The notes under the pieces are model-generated. The model was not told the DNA's origin. It saw only the letters and a list, made by a program, of their open reading frames with translations, and did not search any database. From NCBI GenBank assembly GCA_023052935.1, contig CM041298.1:59142217-59206216 (forward strand): a DNA stretch of 64,000 nt. Reading direction: 5' to 3'. The stretch is from Piezodorus guildinii. Taxonomy: Eukaryota > Arthropoda > Insecta > Hemiptera > Pentatomidae. The number at the start of each line of letters is the position of its first letter. The stretch's first letter is position 1. Positions 8,739-18,981 of the stretch are shown one piece after another. The position numbers and the translations under genes were made by a program.

Positions 8739-11036
8739 TTATCATTTCACTTACCTACAAATGAAATATATAGTAAGGTAAAATGTTGCGATTGTTAAAA
8801 TTTTCAAATTCGAGTTATCATCAGAATACATGTTTGGGGTCCCCTGAGTTCAAATGACCAACACCCACTAAAATGTCTGTGTAAGTAGAAAGTCTAGTTC
8901 AAAAACAAAAAGTCGTTGGAAACTGAAATCTCATATTCAACACTATTTTATGATGCGGATGTCACAGCAACTTTTTCACCAAAATTGAACCAGAAGTTTC
9001 TCCTCATACATAGCATTTCACATATTTTTTTTAAAAAAAAATACATATCAAACGATTCTGATGAAGCTTTTAAAATTGATGTCAAATTAAATGGAATTTA
9101 ATTTCATGTAGGTTTTATAATGTTTGGAGTAGTGTGACAAGGCTTTAATGCCAAATTTTCAACAAATATTTCTGTAAAGTACCTTCAATTTTGATTATTA
9201 GAAAACATTAACTATTTATGCTTATTAGCATTGATAAAAATATCATAAATATGAAAGAATTTTATAACCAAACGAAGGAGAAAACTGCAGACATTTTCTA
9301 GGTTAGTTTTGTTTATCTTTAGATAAGAATAGTCTGGCCAACCCTCAATAAACTAAGGCTGAATGCTATGAAAACTCAGGCCTTTGTTATAGGTTCCAGT
9401 TTCCTCCTTAGATCCAACAATACATTTCCGAATCTAATCCTAAATCATCACCCAATCACCTTCAGCTTCTCAGTCAAAAACCTGGGTATTACCATTGACC
9501 AAACCCTTTCCTGGTAACCCCGTATTGCCCAAATTTCTTGCAGAACAATAAGTACCCTCAAATATTTTCATTGTTCCAATCATCTTCTTCCACTATCCAT
9601 CCGTAACCTCCTTATTTCCTCACTTATCTTCTCCCACTTTGACAATAGCTGCTTAGTATATGGTGGCCTCCCAACAGTTCTTGAAGACAGGCTAATATTT
9701 TTAAGATTTAGACGGCGAGTTAAAGTGGCTCCTCCCCCCATATGGCAGACAATATTTCCTAGGATCATTCCTTTACCAAACCATTAAGGAGGGATCCCTT
9801 TATCCACAGCCTTCTACAATATAAATCGTCAATCCACTCCCTCAAAAAAAGGTCTCGCCATTCTGACCATTACATTCCTACCCATAGAACAACTACTTTT
9901 GATCATTCCTTTCTTGCCCACTCTGCTAATCTCTGGAACTCCCTACCAACTCATATCTGCCATGCTTCTTCTCTATCATCATTCAAGTCCCAACTGTTCC
10001 AATACCTCCTGTATTCCCAAACAGACGCTCAACAGCAATGACGTTTTATATCAAATATCAGATTTTGAATGTAATAAGGAAATATTATTAATTGCTCATA
10101 CCTAACTTAATTTATTAATTAATTTCAAATTTAGTTTTGTTCAGCATATGTATGTATCTGAAGAAGAGTATTTATTTTATTCTTTGGTTTTATTGTACAG
10201 ATATATTTCTTTATTTTTATTATATCACTTCTTACACCATTGTAAATAAGAATTAATCATGATCATTTGATCTTTTGGCCAGACACATTGTATACCTTAA
10301 TTTTACATATTTGTTGTTCTTAAGGGACTATGTGCCAGAATAAAGATTATTTTCTGTTCTAAAAAATAGTAATACAGAGGTATATATTGTTGAAAAGCTA
10401 AAGGTTTTAGGGGAAAAGTTATCAAACATCAATGGTTGTAAAAGGTAATGCAAATTGATGAAAAGGGCATAGGCTAAAGTCATTGTTATAAATAATAATT
10501 TCTGTATGTTGCATGCACCAGATTTTTTCTCAGTACATTTATATATTTTTAAACATTGTTCATTTCATTTTTGTATCTCAACTTGTAAAATGGGCACATA
10601 AGCATAAATAAATTACGATAAAATTACATGAGTATTAGCTTGATTCATTAAATTGATAGTAAATAAACATAATGTTAGACGTCCTATAAGTGTACTGACG
10701 TTGATCAGTAAATTTTCTTGAAGCATGTATTTAAGCAAGTACAATTTAATGTTTAATGTGAAATATTTATATTTAGGTGGAGTTTTCATTGCTACCCTGG
10801 TTGGACTTTTCATTGCTCTCCTAACTCTGGGAGCAGAAGTTTGGTACCACAAGAAGAAATCTAAAAACCAAGTGACTACAAAAGGTCAAATGCATCTTCA
10901 ATCAATAATTAGAGATGAAATTTTCACAACCAAAGAATTTGGCCATCACAACTTCGCTAATAGGAAGGGATCTTTGCTGCCTTCAAAACCAAAAGTCAAA
11001 CAAATAACTGTCTATCCAAGAGGACAGCTTTATTAA
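6670..11036 (+). CDS. Ir93a: ionotropic receptor, Ir93a-like, 3' part (four exons)
   Basis: Joined exons 6670-6708, 6849-7018, 7629-7750 and 10777-11036 encode the C-terminal end of an ionotropic glutamate receptor-like protein. They cover the last part of the S2 half of the ligand-binding domain, the fourth membrane segment and a cytoplasmic tail of about 60 residues. Phases are consistent (0-0, 0-2, 2-1, 1-stop) and all junctions are GT-AG. The blocks PYAVAVQQGSHL, ERFFEATASKYWN and GITLESLGGVFIATLVGLF are closest, from memory, to arthropod Ir93a. Ir93a is a co-receptor working with Ir25a in cool and humidity sensing. Ir25a differs in the VQQGSPL and NIGGVF region, but a divergent relative cannot be excluded without a search. 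The N-terminal domain, S1, pore and M1-M3 are not in view; they should lie upstream, possibly beyond the window start. A copia element sits on the 5' side. Confidence 0.75.
6849..7018 (+). CDS. Ir93a: Ir93a-like exon 2 of 4 visible
   Basis: 170 bases, acceptor TTTTAG, donor GTACTT. Encodes VVESEQAEFALIHDLLELKY, then a Cys-containing KNCNLTLIGEPF and PYAVAVQQGSHLNEEISR. This is the late S2 region of the ligand-binding domain. Confidence 0.85.
7019..7628 (+). other. intron of the Ir93a-like gene
   Basis: 610-base AT-rich intron between GTACTT and TATTACAG. No element was recognised in it. Confidence 0.7.
7629..7750 (+). CDS. Ir93a: Ir93a-like exon 3 of 4 visible
   Basis: 122 bases, acceptor TATTACAG, donor GTAATT. 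Encodes ILDLQRERFFEATASKYWN, an acidic stretch DNVDEDEGITLESL, and the first base of the Gly codon opening the last membrane segment. The Cys in KSKCDN could be the disulfide partner common at this site in glutamate receptors. Confidence 0.85.
8346..8398. repeat. TA microsatellite
   Basis: About 26 TA units in the last intron of the receptor gene, directly left of a SINE; a second TA run (8701-8730) lies directly right of it. Confidence 0.95.
8399..8700 (+). mobile_element. tRNA-derived SINE, family A
   Basis: The head carries RNA polymerase III-type boxes: an A box in GTGGCTGAGTGGCTAGC and a B box in GAGTTCGAATCCCAG. The 5' end GGAGCCC cannot pair with the bases after the B box to close a tRNA acceptor stem, so this is not a tRNA gene. 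The non-tRNA body is much richer in G+C than its surroundings and ends near AAAGAGGAAAGAAG. It is flanked by TA microsatellite on both sides. Only one copy was seen in this window. Confidence 0.75.
8701..8730. repeat. TA microsatellite, right of SINE A
   Basis: 15 TA units followed by a T10 run. Confidence 0.95.
8738..9300 (+). repeat. R1 repeat, diverged 5' part (split copy a)
   Basis: Matches the left two thirds of the full R1 copy at 11565, including the opening CACTTAC..TATATAGTAAG, GGGTCCCCTGAGT, the ACTGAAAT block and AGGAGAAAAC near the break. The copy is interrupted by LINE sequence and resumes at about 10361. Divergence is visibly higher than between the other full copies. Confidence 0.75.
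9301..10360 (+). pseudogene. LINE 3' end (family K), RT C-terminus, inserted in R1
   Basis: Broken plus-strand frames show typical non-LTR polymerase C-terminal blocks: NLGITIDQTLSW, then SLIFSHFDNSCLVYGGLP, and finally HSANLWNSLPTHI with SLSSFKSQLFQYLL. The 3' end has TTCTTAAGGGACTATGTGCC followed by AGAATAAAG, a signature also seen at two other places near 52.3-52.6 kb. 5'-truncated. ATTTTCT occurs at both borders (around 9293 and 10349) as a possible short target duplication. Confidence 0.7.
10361..10530 (+). repeat. R1 repeat, 3' part (split copy a)
   Basis: Resumes the R1 consensus at AATAGTAATACA..GAAAAGCTAAAG and ends at GCATGCACCAGATTTTTT, the usual R1 right end. Confidence 0.7.
10777..11036 (+). 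CDS. Ir93a: Ir93a-like terminal exon
   Basis: Starts after ATTTATATTTAG. Encodes GGVFIATLVGLFIALLTLGA, the fourth membrane helix, then a basic stop-transfer EVWYHKKKSKN and a tail ending in ITVYPRGQLY with TAA at 11034-11036. Open frame upstream of 10777 (to 10725) is intron read-through. Confidence 0.9.
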
Positions 11037-11078
11037 TTAATTATCCAAAATAGAAGCAGTGATTGTAGATGATGTATT

Positions 11079-11084
11079 AATAAA
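11079..11084 (+). terminator. possible polyadenylation signal of the Ir93a-like gene
   Basis: AATAAA 43 bases after the stop codon. Common by chance in AT-rich DNA, but placed where a short 3' UTR would need it. Confidence 0.45.
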
Positions 11085-11564
11085 TAACTTTTGATTAATT
11101 ATTACCAATTTTCTTCCTATTCCTTTATCCCATTACTTTCATTTTCCCATTAGATCATATTTGATAATAATTTTAACTATTGATTAGGTTAATTACAGTT
11201 AATAAGACAAATAATTAGACTAAAATTGATGTTATTTTTATTAATCATGAAGATAAACAATGTAATAGATATAATCATAATAGCTAATAACAGTGTTTAT
11301 TGAAGAAATATAGCAATATGCCTTGATATGCAATAAACATTGATACTGATCAATAATTATTAATTACTGATTTTAATTAACCTTTACCTTTGGTGTTGAA
11401 AAACTTCCATTTTCTGTGAGGTGGGGTACTCAGTACCCCGATCATTAAAATATACTAATACACTCAATTTTTATTTTAATTAATTTTGTCATTTATTTAA
11501 AGCTTTTTGACATTAAGAGGGTTAGATTATGAAGTTATAAAAATCAAGAATTCATGGAAAAAAA
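11085..11564. other. AT-rich noncoding stretch
   Basis: Downstream flank of the receptor gene; no feature seen apart from AT-rich simple sequence. Confidence 0.5.
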
Positions 11565-12475
11565 AAGAATTTTTACTTTCACTTACTATATATAGTAAGG
11601 GGAAGTATTGCGATCGCGAAAATTTTCGAATTCCAGTTTTCAACGGAAATACACGTTTTAGGGTCCCCTGAGTCCAAATAACCAAGTCCCGCAAAAAGTT
11701 CTGTGTGTGTGGTAACTCCCGGGCGGAAACGGTAAGTCCTATGAAACTGAAATTTCATATTTAAGACAACTATACGCCCGAGACGTGACAAAACTTTTTT
11801 CATCAAAATGAGCTTACCAGAAGAGGCACTTCATACCATGCATTTTGCACCTTTTTTCGATTTTCTCAAAAACGGTTCCGACGATTTTGGTTAAACTCGC
11901 TATATCGATGTAAAATTTAGTGGGCTTTAATATCATGTAGGTTTTATTTGGATATAAACGGTCTGACAGGGCTTAAATGCCGATATTTTAAATTACCTTC
12001 CCCTAAAGTATCTTTAATTTTGTAGATTCAATAATTATAACTAGATTATCTGGTTAACGCTGATGAAAAACAGGTAAATATATAAATTGAATAAATTCGA
12101 TTCCTAACTAAAGGAGAAAACAGAAAACTACTTTTTTAATGCAATTTTTCGTTTTTGAACATAAGAGCAGTAATATACATGTATGATATACCGTTGGAAA
12201 GCTAAAGATTTTAGAAAAAATATCATCTCATACACAAGCTTTTAGAAGTTGATTGAGAGTAATGAGAAGAAGATAAAACTAACTGATTATTTTAGATAAT
12301 AATATAATAGATTTTTTAATGGAACACATGTTTCTATAGAAATTCAATTTGATTAATTCCTTAATAGTTTCACGTATTTTTATCTCTAACTGTATTTGAA
12401 AATTCTTTCATTGATTTTAAAAATCGAGGTAAGTGAAAGTCGTGTGTTGCCCGCACCAGATTTTTAAGAATGTTT
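11565..12475 (+). repeat. R1 repeat, full-length copy b (reference copy)
   Basis: About 0.9 kb. Left end TTTTTACTTTCACTTAC followed by TATATATAGTAAG; right end GAGGTAAGTGAAAGTCGTGTG then GCCCGCACCAGATTTTT. The two ends share ACTTTCACTTAC in inverted orientation. Palindromes sit near the left end (GCGATCGC, CGAAAATTTTCG). No long ORF; short open frames on both strands differ between copies. Matching copies lie at 47402 and 61020 (both reversed), with partial ones at 8738, 18296, 40160, 46560, 49888 and 62262. Family not recognised. Confidence 0.85.
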
Positions 12476-13032
12476 CGATTAAATTGTTATAATTCATTTT
12501 GAAGATGAAAAACAAATTGCCTATATTTTATAATATGCTTTTTTTTTTTTTTTTTAAATATTCTTTTAAGAAAAAAATTAATTATCACAATATTTACTTC
12601 ATTATAACTCATTTTACTCTCAGGGTATGGTATGGGTTCTTGACAATCAGGCACACAATCTTTTATATAACTTTTTAATCATAACAAAAACTTACAAAAA
12701 TAACAAAAACAATATGCAGGCTAACCCCTCTTCATATTCATACAGCAGCTCCTCATCCTTACAAGTCCCCACTCAAACTAAAACTGACCAGGTATAAAGA
12801 TATCTGCCAATTTGTATCTGCTAGTGATCTTTTTTCTTAGCATCCAAAATGGATGCAACAATCAAATTGGAGCTGTTATTTAAATTTAAATTTTACTTCT
12901 TATCTTATTGTTAGCCTGCCTAACACAATAATCAAATAATAAATAAATAAATACTATAATTATAAAAAATGGGTATATTACAATTTATATCAATCTATAT
13001 TATTATATGAGTCATGTTTTATTTCAAGAGAC
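12476..13032. other. noncoding stretch with a possible retroposon tail
   Basis: Contains T-rich tracts and, near 12930-12960, an AAATAAATAAATAAAT-type run that could be the tail of an old retroposon. No protein similarity recognised. Confidence 0.35.
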
Positions 13033-13047
13033 ATTTTTGAAGCATAT
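13033..13047. repeat. target-site duplication of RTE element, left copy
   Basis: ATTTTTGAAGCATAT, repeated exactly at 14242-14256. Confidence 0.85.
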
Positions 13048-14241
13048 CACCATCATCAATCCGGCGCTACAACTCGGTGACGAGTTCTGGCCTCCTCCAC
13101 CAGCCCTCTCCAGTTATTTCTATCCTGTGCAGCCGTCATCCAGTTTCTCACTCCCAGGATATCTCTTGCATCTGCTGTCACACCATCTGTCCATCTAAGT
13201 TTCGGTCTTCCTCTTCTTCTGATGCCGTGTAGAGGTTCAGTCATAACGGCCTTAGGGATCTTCTCATCCTCCATTCTTGCCACGTGACCAGCCCACCGCA
13301 GTCTGCCAAGCTTCAAGGTCATAACGACATCATTGTCTTTAAAACCTGTATAGAGTTCATCATTGGTCCGCCTCCTCCAATGTCCATTGAGATGAACTCC
13401 TCCGAAAATTCGTCGAAGTACTTTTCTCTCAAAGACTTGTAGGTCATGTTCAGTTCTTTTACTAATAGCCCATGTTTCTGATCCATACAACAGGACTGGG
13501 CGAACAAACGTCTTATGTAGATGGAGCTTAGTCGGCCTGTCTAGGAGCCGGGAGGTGAACTCACTTCGGAGGCCAAAGTAGCACCTGTTTGCCATCAAAA
13601 TTCTTCTTTTCACCTCCACTTCTGGTGCATTATCTTGCGTTACAAGAGAACCCAGATAAGTGAACTGGGCCACTTTTTCAAAGTTAAAGGGGCCAACATT
13701 GATGGTCTCACCGGGTAGGGGTTCTTCTCCTGTTACCTCCAGTCCAAGCCTTCTGGCAGCCTCCATTAGGGCCAAAAATCCTTCTTTGACAGACTGGAAC
13801 GACCGTCCTATGATGTCAACGTCATCCGCGTAAGCTAATAGCTGGATCATATGATTGTAAACGGTGCTATTTGTTTGGATACCAGCGTCCCTCACAGCTT
13901 TCTCAAGTGCCAAGTTGAACAATAGGCATGCTAACGCATCTCCTTGGCGGAGCCCTTTCCTTGAGGAGAACTCTTCCGTTCGATGCCCACCTACCTGCAC
14001 TGTACACTTCACATCCCTCATGGTCATCTTTATCAGCCGTATCAATTTATCGGGGATACTGAACCCTTCCAGGGCTTTGTACAGTCTTTCACGATTAATG
14101 CTGTCATAAGCCGCCTTGAAATCGACAAAGAGATGGTGGGTTTTAACTTGATGTTCATTTCCTCTCTCTAGAATTGTTCTTAGAGAGAATGTTTGATCAG
14201 TAGTTGATCTTCCCCGTCTAAATCCAGCTTGGTAGGCACCA
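13048..14241 (-). mobile_element. RTE-type non-LTR retrotransposon, 5'-truncated
   Basis: A minus-strand insertion bounded by a perfect 15-base direct repeat. It keeps only the RT fingers-palm through to the C-terminus and a very short 3' end reading ATTGATGATGGTG, like the short simple-repeat tails of RTE elements. 5' truncation is the usual result of incomplete target-primed reverse transcription. Confidence 0.85.
13056..14241 (-). pseudogene. RTE reverse transcriptase, C-terminal two thirds
   Basis: The frame is open over the whole insert, about 395 codons, with no internal stop. Motifs in order: YQAGFRRGRSTTDQ (RT box 2), VDFKAAYDSINRERL (first catalytic Asp), KGLRQGDALACLLFNLALE, LLAYADDVDII (catalytic YADD), FTYLGSLV, VLLYGSETW, and the C-terminal RWAGHVARM with RRRGRPKLRWTDGV. 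The last two are characteristic of RTE-like elements. The endonuclease domain and N-terminal RT are lost by truncation, so it is non-functional although the reading frame is clean, implying a fairly young insertion. Confidence 0.88.
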
Positions 14242-14256
14242 ATTTTTGAAGCATAT
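14242..14256. repeat. target-site duplication of RTE element, right copy
   Basis: Exact partner of 13033-13047. Confidence 0.85.
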
Positions 14257-14790
14257 ACATTTATAAATTTAAATAAATTATAACAATTATTATTTATTTT
14301 GATTTATTCGATTATAATAATCAGAACTATTATTTTAATCATATTTAGGACTTTTATTAGCTGTATGTCTATATTTATAAAAGAAAGTACCACTCAATTT
14401 TCCGGTCATCACAGTATCTGAAAAATGACTATGGTTGTGAAGTTAAAATTGTTCCTAGAGGTTCCTCGTACCTTCTAGATGTGCAATAAGGCTGGATTTG
14501 AAAATCTTCTCCCTACAAGTGGTTGAAAGGTCTAAAACCTTTTACGAAATTGGTTTTTGATTAACACAAAAACTAAACGTCTTCTAAAAAATTATAAGTA
14601 CTCATTTGAAACATTAAATTTCTAATAACCTGAACGTAAAATCGTCTTAATCTGATATGTATTAGCAAAGGCACAAATATTTTATAACAAATATATTTAA
14701 GCTTATTGCTGTTGTTATCTATTCGTTTAACGTCACTTTTATACTATTATGGCTAATCTTATGATGACTAATTTTTGCCTAGCTAAGTTT
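14257..14790. other. AT-rich noncoding stretch
   Basis: Nothing recognised. Confidence 0.4.
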
Positions 14791-14965
14791 AGTTTAGGGT
14801 AGAGATGTTTAACGAGTTCATGACATAGCAAAGGCTTGGCCCCACCATTTTACGTCCCCTTCAAAGGAGGGCATAATCAAGGTTTTTTTACTACCATTAA
14901 AAAATCTTAATGGCGCCAGGCTGACCACTACCTACAGATGACGGACCCTTTTAAGCATACGGCGT
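14791..14965 (-). mobile_element. SINE family C, diverged fragment
   Basis: Reversed match to the body of the SINE at 39784: the block AACGAGTTCATGACATAGC followed by CCACCATTTTACGTCCCC corresponds to the complement of its GATGGTC..GTACTCGTT part. The tRNA head is not clear. Confidence 0.55.
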
Positions 14966-15639
14966 TTCATATCTGTTTCGTGTGTAGATTCCTTGAAAAT
15001 ATATTCAATTGTTATTTTATTTATTTATTTTTTTAATTATTTCAATTGTCTAAAAACCTATTAATTTCAAGAACATAATAGAACATTATTTCTGAATGCT
15101 AAAAAAACGCGAGTGATTCAGGTGTAAGGTTTCACCGACGAATATCATTAATTCACATTTAGGTTACCAACGGTTTGTGAGGATTATTTTTACATATTAA
15201 GTGATTATGGGTATAACTACTTCTACTGGTTCGCTATTGTAAATTTGACAGGAAGGAGTCTTGATCGGGCTTTAAATAATAACAAAGAGTAGTTGATAGT
15301 TGATATTTATTATAGCCACTTTTACCATAAACGCACATAAATTAATACGAAATGCAATATTCGCAAGCAAAGCTGCGGTCTTAGCTAGTTGTATTTATAT
15401 AAGTTGTGGTGTTTGGGATAATGTGGAAACACCCATTTGTTTGGGAAAATATCAAGTCTGCTCTTCTAAACCAGAGATCTCTAATATTCATACAGAATAT
15501 TTATCTAGAAACACAATATGTAGAATCTGATCCCAAGTTTGAGTGAGGCAAAAATGTACCAAACCCTGATCTTGATATACTGTAGGCCTGAACAGAAACT
15601 GCATGCATTTATGAAGGTACAATAGAAATAATGGAGAGG
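14966..15639. other. noncoding stretch, possibly 5' flank of the second copia element
   Basis: A 76-codon ORF at 15300-15530 has no recognisable domain. No LTR was found. Bases 15161-15177 recur exactly at 18896-18912. Confidence 0.35.
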
Positions 15640-18010
15640 TCAACAATTTAAAATATTATTTGCTGGTTAATAAATTTATTTTTAAGTGATGATACGAAGG
15701 TTGGTCTTCTTCGCACTCTGATAACTACAAAATTAGAAGATTGTAGTTCGGTAGAAGAATATGTAAACCGGATGATTACAACTGCGCATAAACTAACCTC
15801 GGTTGGTCTCACAGTAAGTGACGAATGGATGGGAACGATTCTTCTTGCTAAGTTGCCCTCTTGTTTCGAGCCTATGATTATGGGAATCGAACGTTCGGGT
15901 ACTGCAGTAATTGCGGATTCAGTCAAAACAAAGCTTTTACAGAATCTTTCTATCGTAACATCGAACTCAGAAAATAACGGCGACAACTTAAATTCCGCAT
16001 TGTACGGTCACAGTTCCAAAGGAAATTCTGTTCAGTCTAAGGGAACTCAGAAATACCGGAAATTTGAACAAAATAAAACTGATAAAACGCCTTCCAGAGG
16101 CCCCCGATGCTTCAACTGTAATGGTTACAGACACAGTTGATACTGATACTGTCGGCGACGTTTCATTACCAGTGATGATTTAAGGTAATAATCACTCAGA
16201 AATAAATGTTAATAACGTTAATTATGTTCCAGAACAAGAGGTCAACTTGCTATCAGTGGGTCAAATTGTCAGTAAAGGTATTGTGTGGTGTTCAATAGCA
16301 ACGGAGCAAAAATATTTAATAACCAGAGACAGCTAATCGCCTCGGCCAGTTTGGTTAATAGTTTATTCAAATTAGACGTTCCTGCAGGTACTACGTTTGC
16401 ATTATCTGCAAGATGTGAAATGACACTATGGCATCAGCGAATGGCGCATTTGAACTATGACAGCCTATGTAAGTTGGGTACCGTTTCTAATGCTTTCAAT
16501 TTTCCTAGGCGAAAACTCAATATTGGTTGCGATATTTACAAGTTGGGAAAAGTCATCGATTACCTTTCGCAGGAAGTGACTCCTCTACTGAACACTGTTT
16601 ACAGTTAGTGCACTCAGACCTTGTAGGACCGATGGAGGTAAACAGTTTAGCAGGTCCAGATATTTGTTGACATTTTTAGTTGACTTCCGTCACAAGTCAT
16701 TCACATATTTCTTGAAATCAAAGGATCAAGTCACAGATTATTTCAAAATATTCAAATCGCTCGTTGAAAATCAGTCTGACAGCAAAATTAAACCTTCTTA
16801 ACAGGTCGCCGTGCAAGTCTGTTGATACAACTCCAGAAGAAGTGTGGACAGCCCAGAAGCCTGCTCTTCAACATCTTCGAATTTTTGGCTGTAAGGCATA
16901 TATGCATACATTCCTGCAAACTAAACTCGGCCCTATATCTAGTCCTTGCATATTTGTAGGATATTGTCAAGACACAAAAGGGTACAGGTTGTATGATCCT
17001 CAGAAGAAAATTACCTTCATATCAAGAGATGTAACATTCTCCGAAAATCAGTGGGGCAGTTCATTATTGGAAAATACTTCCGAAGGCACCGATAGAAACT
17101 TTTATGTGCTTCCAAATGAATACAATTTTTAAAATACAAATGTTGAAGACAATTCTGATTCTGACTCGGACAATACAATAAGTTCACGGCTATCGATTGA
17201 TGACGATTCTCCAAAAAGTGAGACACAATCTAACAGAGGTCCTCACAAAATTATATTAAGCATAGAAGATTCCTCCTTAACTGCAGAAACCAGCTACGAC
17301 AAAGATGATGATCCAGATTTTATTCCATCATCTACAACATCAATACGACCATCATCATCAACCTGCGAGAAAAAGGCAACCACCAGCTAAACTGGACGAT
17401 TTTGTAACTTATTCGGCTTTCTTTACTGGGTCCGAGCTGTCAGATCCGATGTCCTACGACGATGCGTTAGCTCATCAGGACAAACAGTTATGAGTTGATG
17501 CCATGGAGCGTGCATTGAAAGCTCAATGGACAACGGGACCTGGGAATTGGTCGAACTCCCTGCTTCAAAACAGTCCCTCGCATGCAAGTGGGTCTTCCGA
17601 ACGAAGAAGGATGCCAGTGGTAAAATACCAAGTCATAAAGCGAGACTTGTCAAGGGGTTCGCCCAAAGGAGGGGAGTGGATTACGAGGAAACATTTTCGC
17701 CATTTGTCAGATATAGCTCAATCAGGTACTTTCTATCGCTGGCTGCAGAGTATAATCTGGATATTAGTCAGATAGATGCAGTATCCGCATTCCTTCAGGG
17801 AGACCTGGAGGAAGAAATCTACATGTCCCAGCCTCCTGGTTTCAGCGATGGAACCTCAAAAGTATGTAGACTTCGAAAAATCATACATGGACTAAAACAG
17901 GAAAGCCGAATCTGGAACAGAAAATTGGATGAAGTCTTACAAGAGTTTGGTTTAAATCAGTCAAAATTTGACTCTTGTGTTTACTTCAAAATAGAAGAGA
18001 TATTTTATTT
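15640..18010 (+). pseudogene. decayed Ty1/copia element (gag to reverse transcriptase)
   Basis: Plus-strand fragments in element order. 15690-16140: gag of UBN2 type (EYVNRMITTAHKLTSVG) ending in a zinc knuckle start CFNCNGYRH. 16200-16600: VNLLSVGQIV and GAG-pre-integrase LWHQRMAHLNYDSLCKLG, the protease being lost. 16610-16790: integrase HSDLVGPMEVNS and VDFRHKSFTYFLK. 16764-17132: HLRIFGCKAYMH and SPCIFVGYCQDTKGYRLYD. 17526-17990: RT with CKWVFRTKKDASGK, HKARLVKGFAQ and QIDAVSAFLQGDLEEEIYM, stopping at the DSCVYFK block just before the YVDD box. RNase H and both LTRs were not found. Many shifts and stops mark an old copy of a lineage different from the one at 762-4734. Confidence 0.85.
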
Positions 18011-18156
18011 ATTCCATGTTAGTGAATATGGAATCATAGATTCAACAAAACGAATTAATTATTTATGCTTTCAGCTGATACATTTGTTTTTTGTTTATTT
18101 TTCAATTCCAAATTAAAATTTCTTATTAAACATCATGCATTTTGACAAACTCAGTC

Positions 18157-18240
18157 TTCTTTTTTTTTTTTCTATTAATTTTCTTAGTGTTCTTTAATGA
18201 CAAAGTAGCGTTAACTTTTTTTTTTTTTTTTTTTTTTTTT
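18157..18240. repeat. T-rich low-complexity tract
   Basis: Two long T runs (about 13 and 22 T) separated by mixed sequence. Confidence 0.8.
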
Positions 18241-18295
18241 AGTTTCGTATTAATTTTCATTATTGGAATTACAACAAACATAAATTCTCATTTTA

Positions 18296-18400
18296 CTAGA
18301 CTTGGTTGCTTTGCCTCTTATCAGGGTAATCAATCTTTAACATGTATTTCCATTGAAAATCGGAATAACAAAATTTTCACGATTGCAATACTTTTCTATA
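18296..18400 (-). repeat. R1 repeat fragment (copy c)
   Basis: Reversed match to the left end of R1: CTTGGTTGCTTTG..CAGGGTAATC, GTATTTCCATTGAAAATCGG and AAAATTTTCACGATTGCAAT. Diverged and short. Confidence 0.6.
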
Positions 18401-18659
18401 AATGTGAACGAAAATTTTAGCCAAAGATTATTTTGGTATCAAATCTGTAATTGTATGATCTATAATTTGTAAGTTGAGGTTACAAGATGAGGAGAAATTA
18501 ATTCAATGTATCTTGAAGAAACATTCCAAAGTTATCAGAAAATCGTAGTTTGCTGTTTATTGTTTTGATCTAATAATTTTAGTCAAATTCGTGAAAATTG
18601 AATAGAGGAAAACGTTTAAGCAAGAATTTACTGCGCAAATTTCTTGACCTTTAAGGAAA

Positions 18660-18735
18660 GGATTGACCGTTCGCCCCCTCCCCCTCTCCTACCTCAGGGC
18701 CAATCAGATTTCTAAGGAAGAGTATATCGATATTT
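18660..18735 (+). promoter_or_regulatory. possible promoter of the Harbinger-derived gene
   Basis: A local G+C-rich patch in AT-rich DNA about 250-320 bases before the ATG. It holds CGCCCCCTCCCCCTCTCC and a CCAAT box within GGCCAATCAG. No TATA box is clear. Inference from composition and position. Confidence 0.4.
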
Positions 18736-18981
18736 TGACGTCCCTTTTTTATTTTAAGCTTCAATTTTTAAATATTAACCTATGAGAAAAAATAGCTGTT
18801 TTAGAGTCATTTGAGCTGTTTTCTTTGATCATATTAAAGCTTAAATAGTTAATAGAAATGAAATTGATATCGCTAATAATAGGGGATGCTATGAGAGGTT
18901 ACCAACGGTTTGCTTATAGGAAGTTTATCTGTGTGAATTATGTCTCATTTGTTTAATGTGTGAGATGATGTAGGTGTATTT

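Noticed and set aside
10613..10852. 79-codon minus-strand ORF
   Set aside because: Antisense shadow of the terminal receptor exon.
11579..11806. 75-codon minus-strand ORF in R1, with a different ORF in the copy at 61575-61766
   Set aside because: Open frames differ between R1 copies in strand and position, so neither looks like a conserved protein.
15300..15530. 76-codon ORF before the decayed copia element
   Set aside because: Cys-containing but matching no gag or host family known to me; composition fits chance.
18142..18420. 92-codon plus-strand ORF
   Set aside because: Mostly Phe from poly-T tracts plus an R1 fragment; no real protein.
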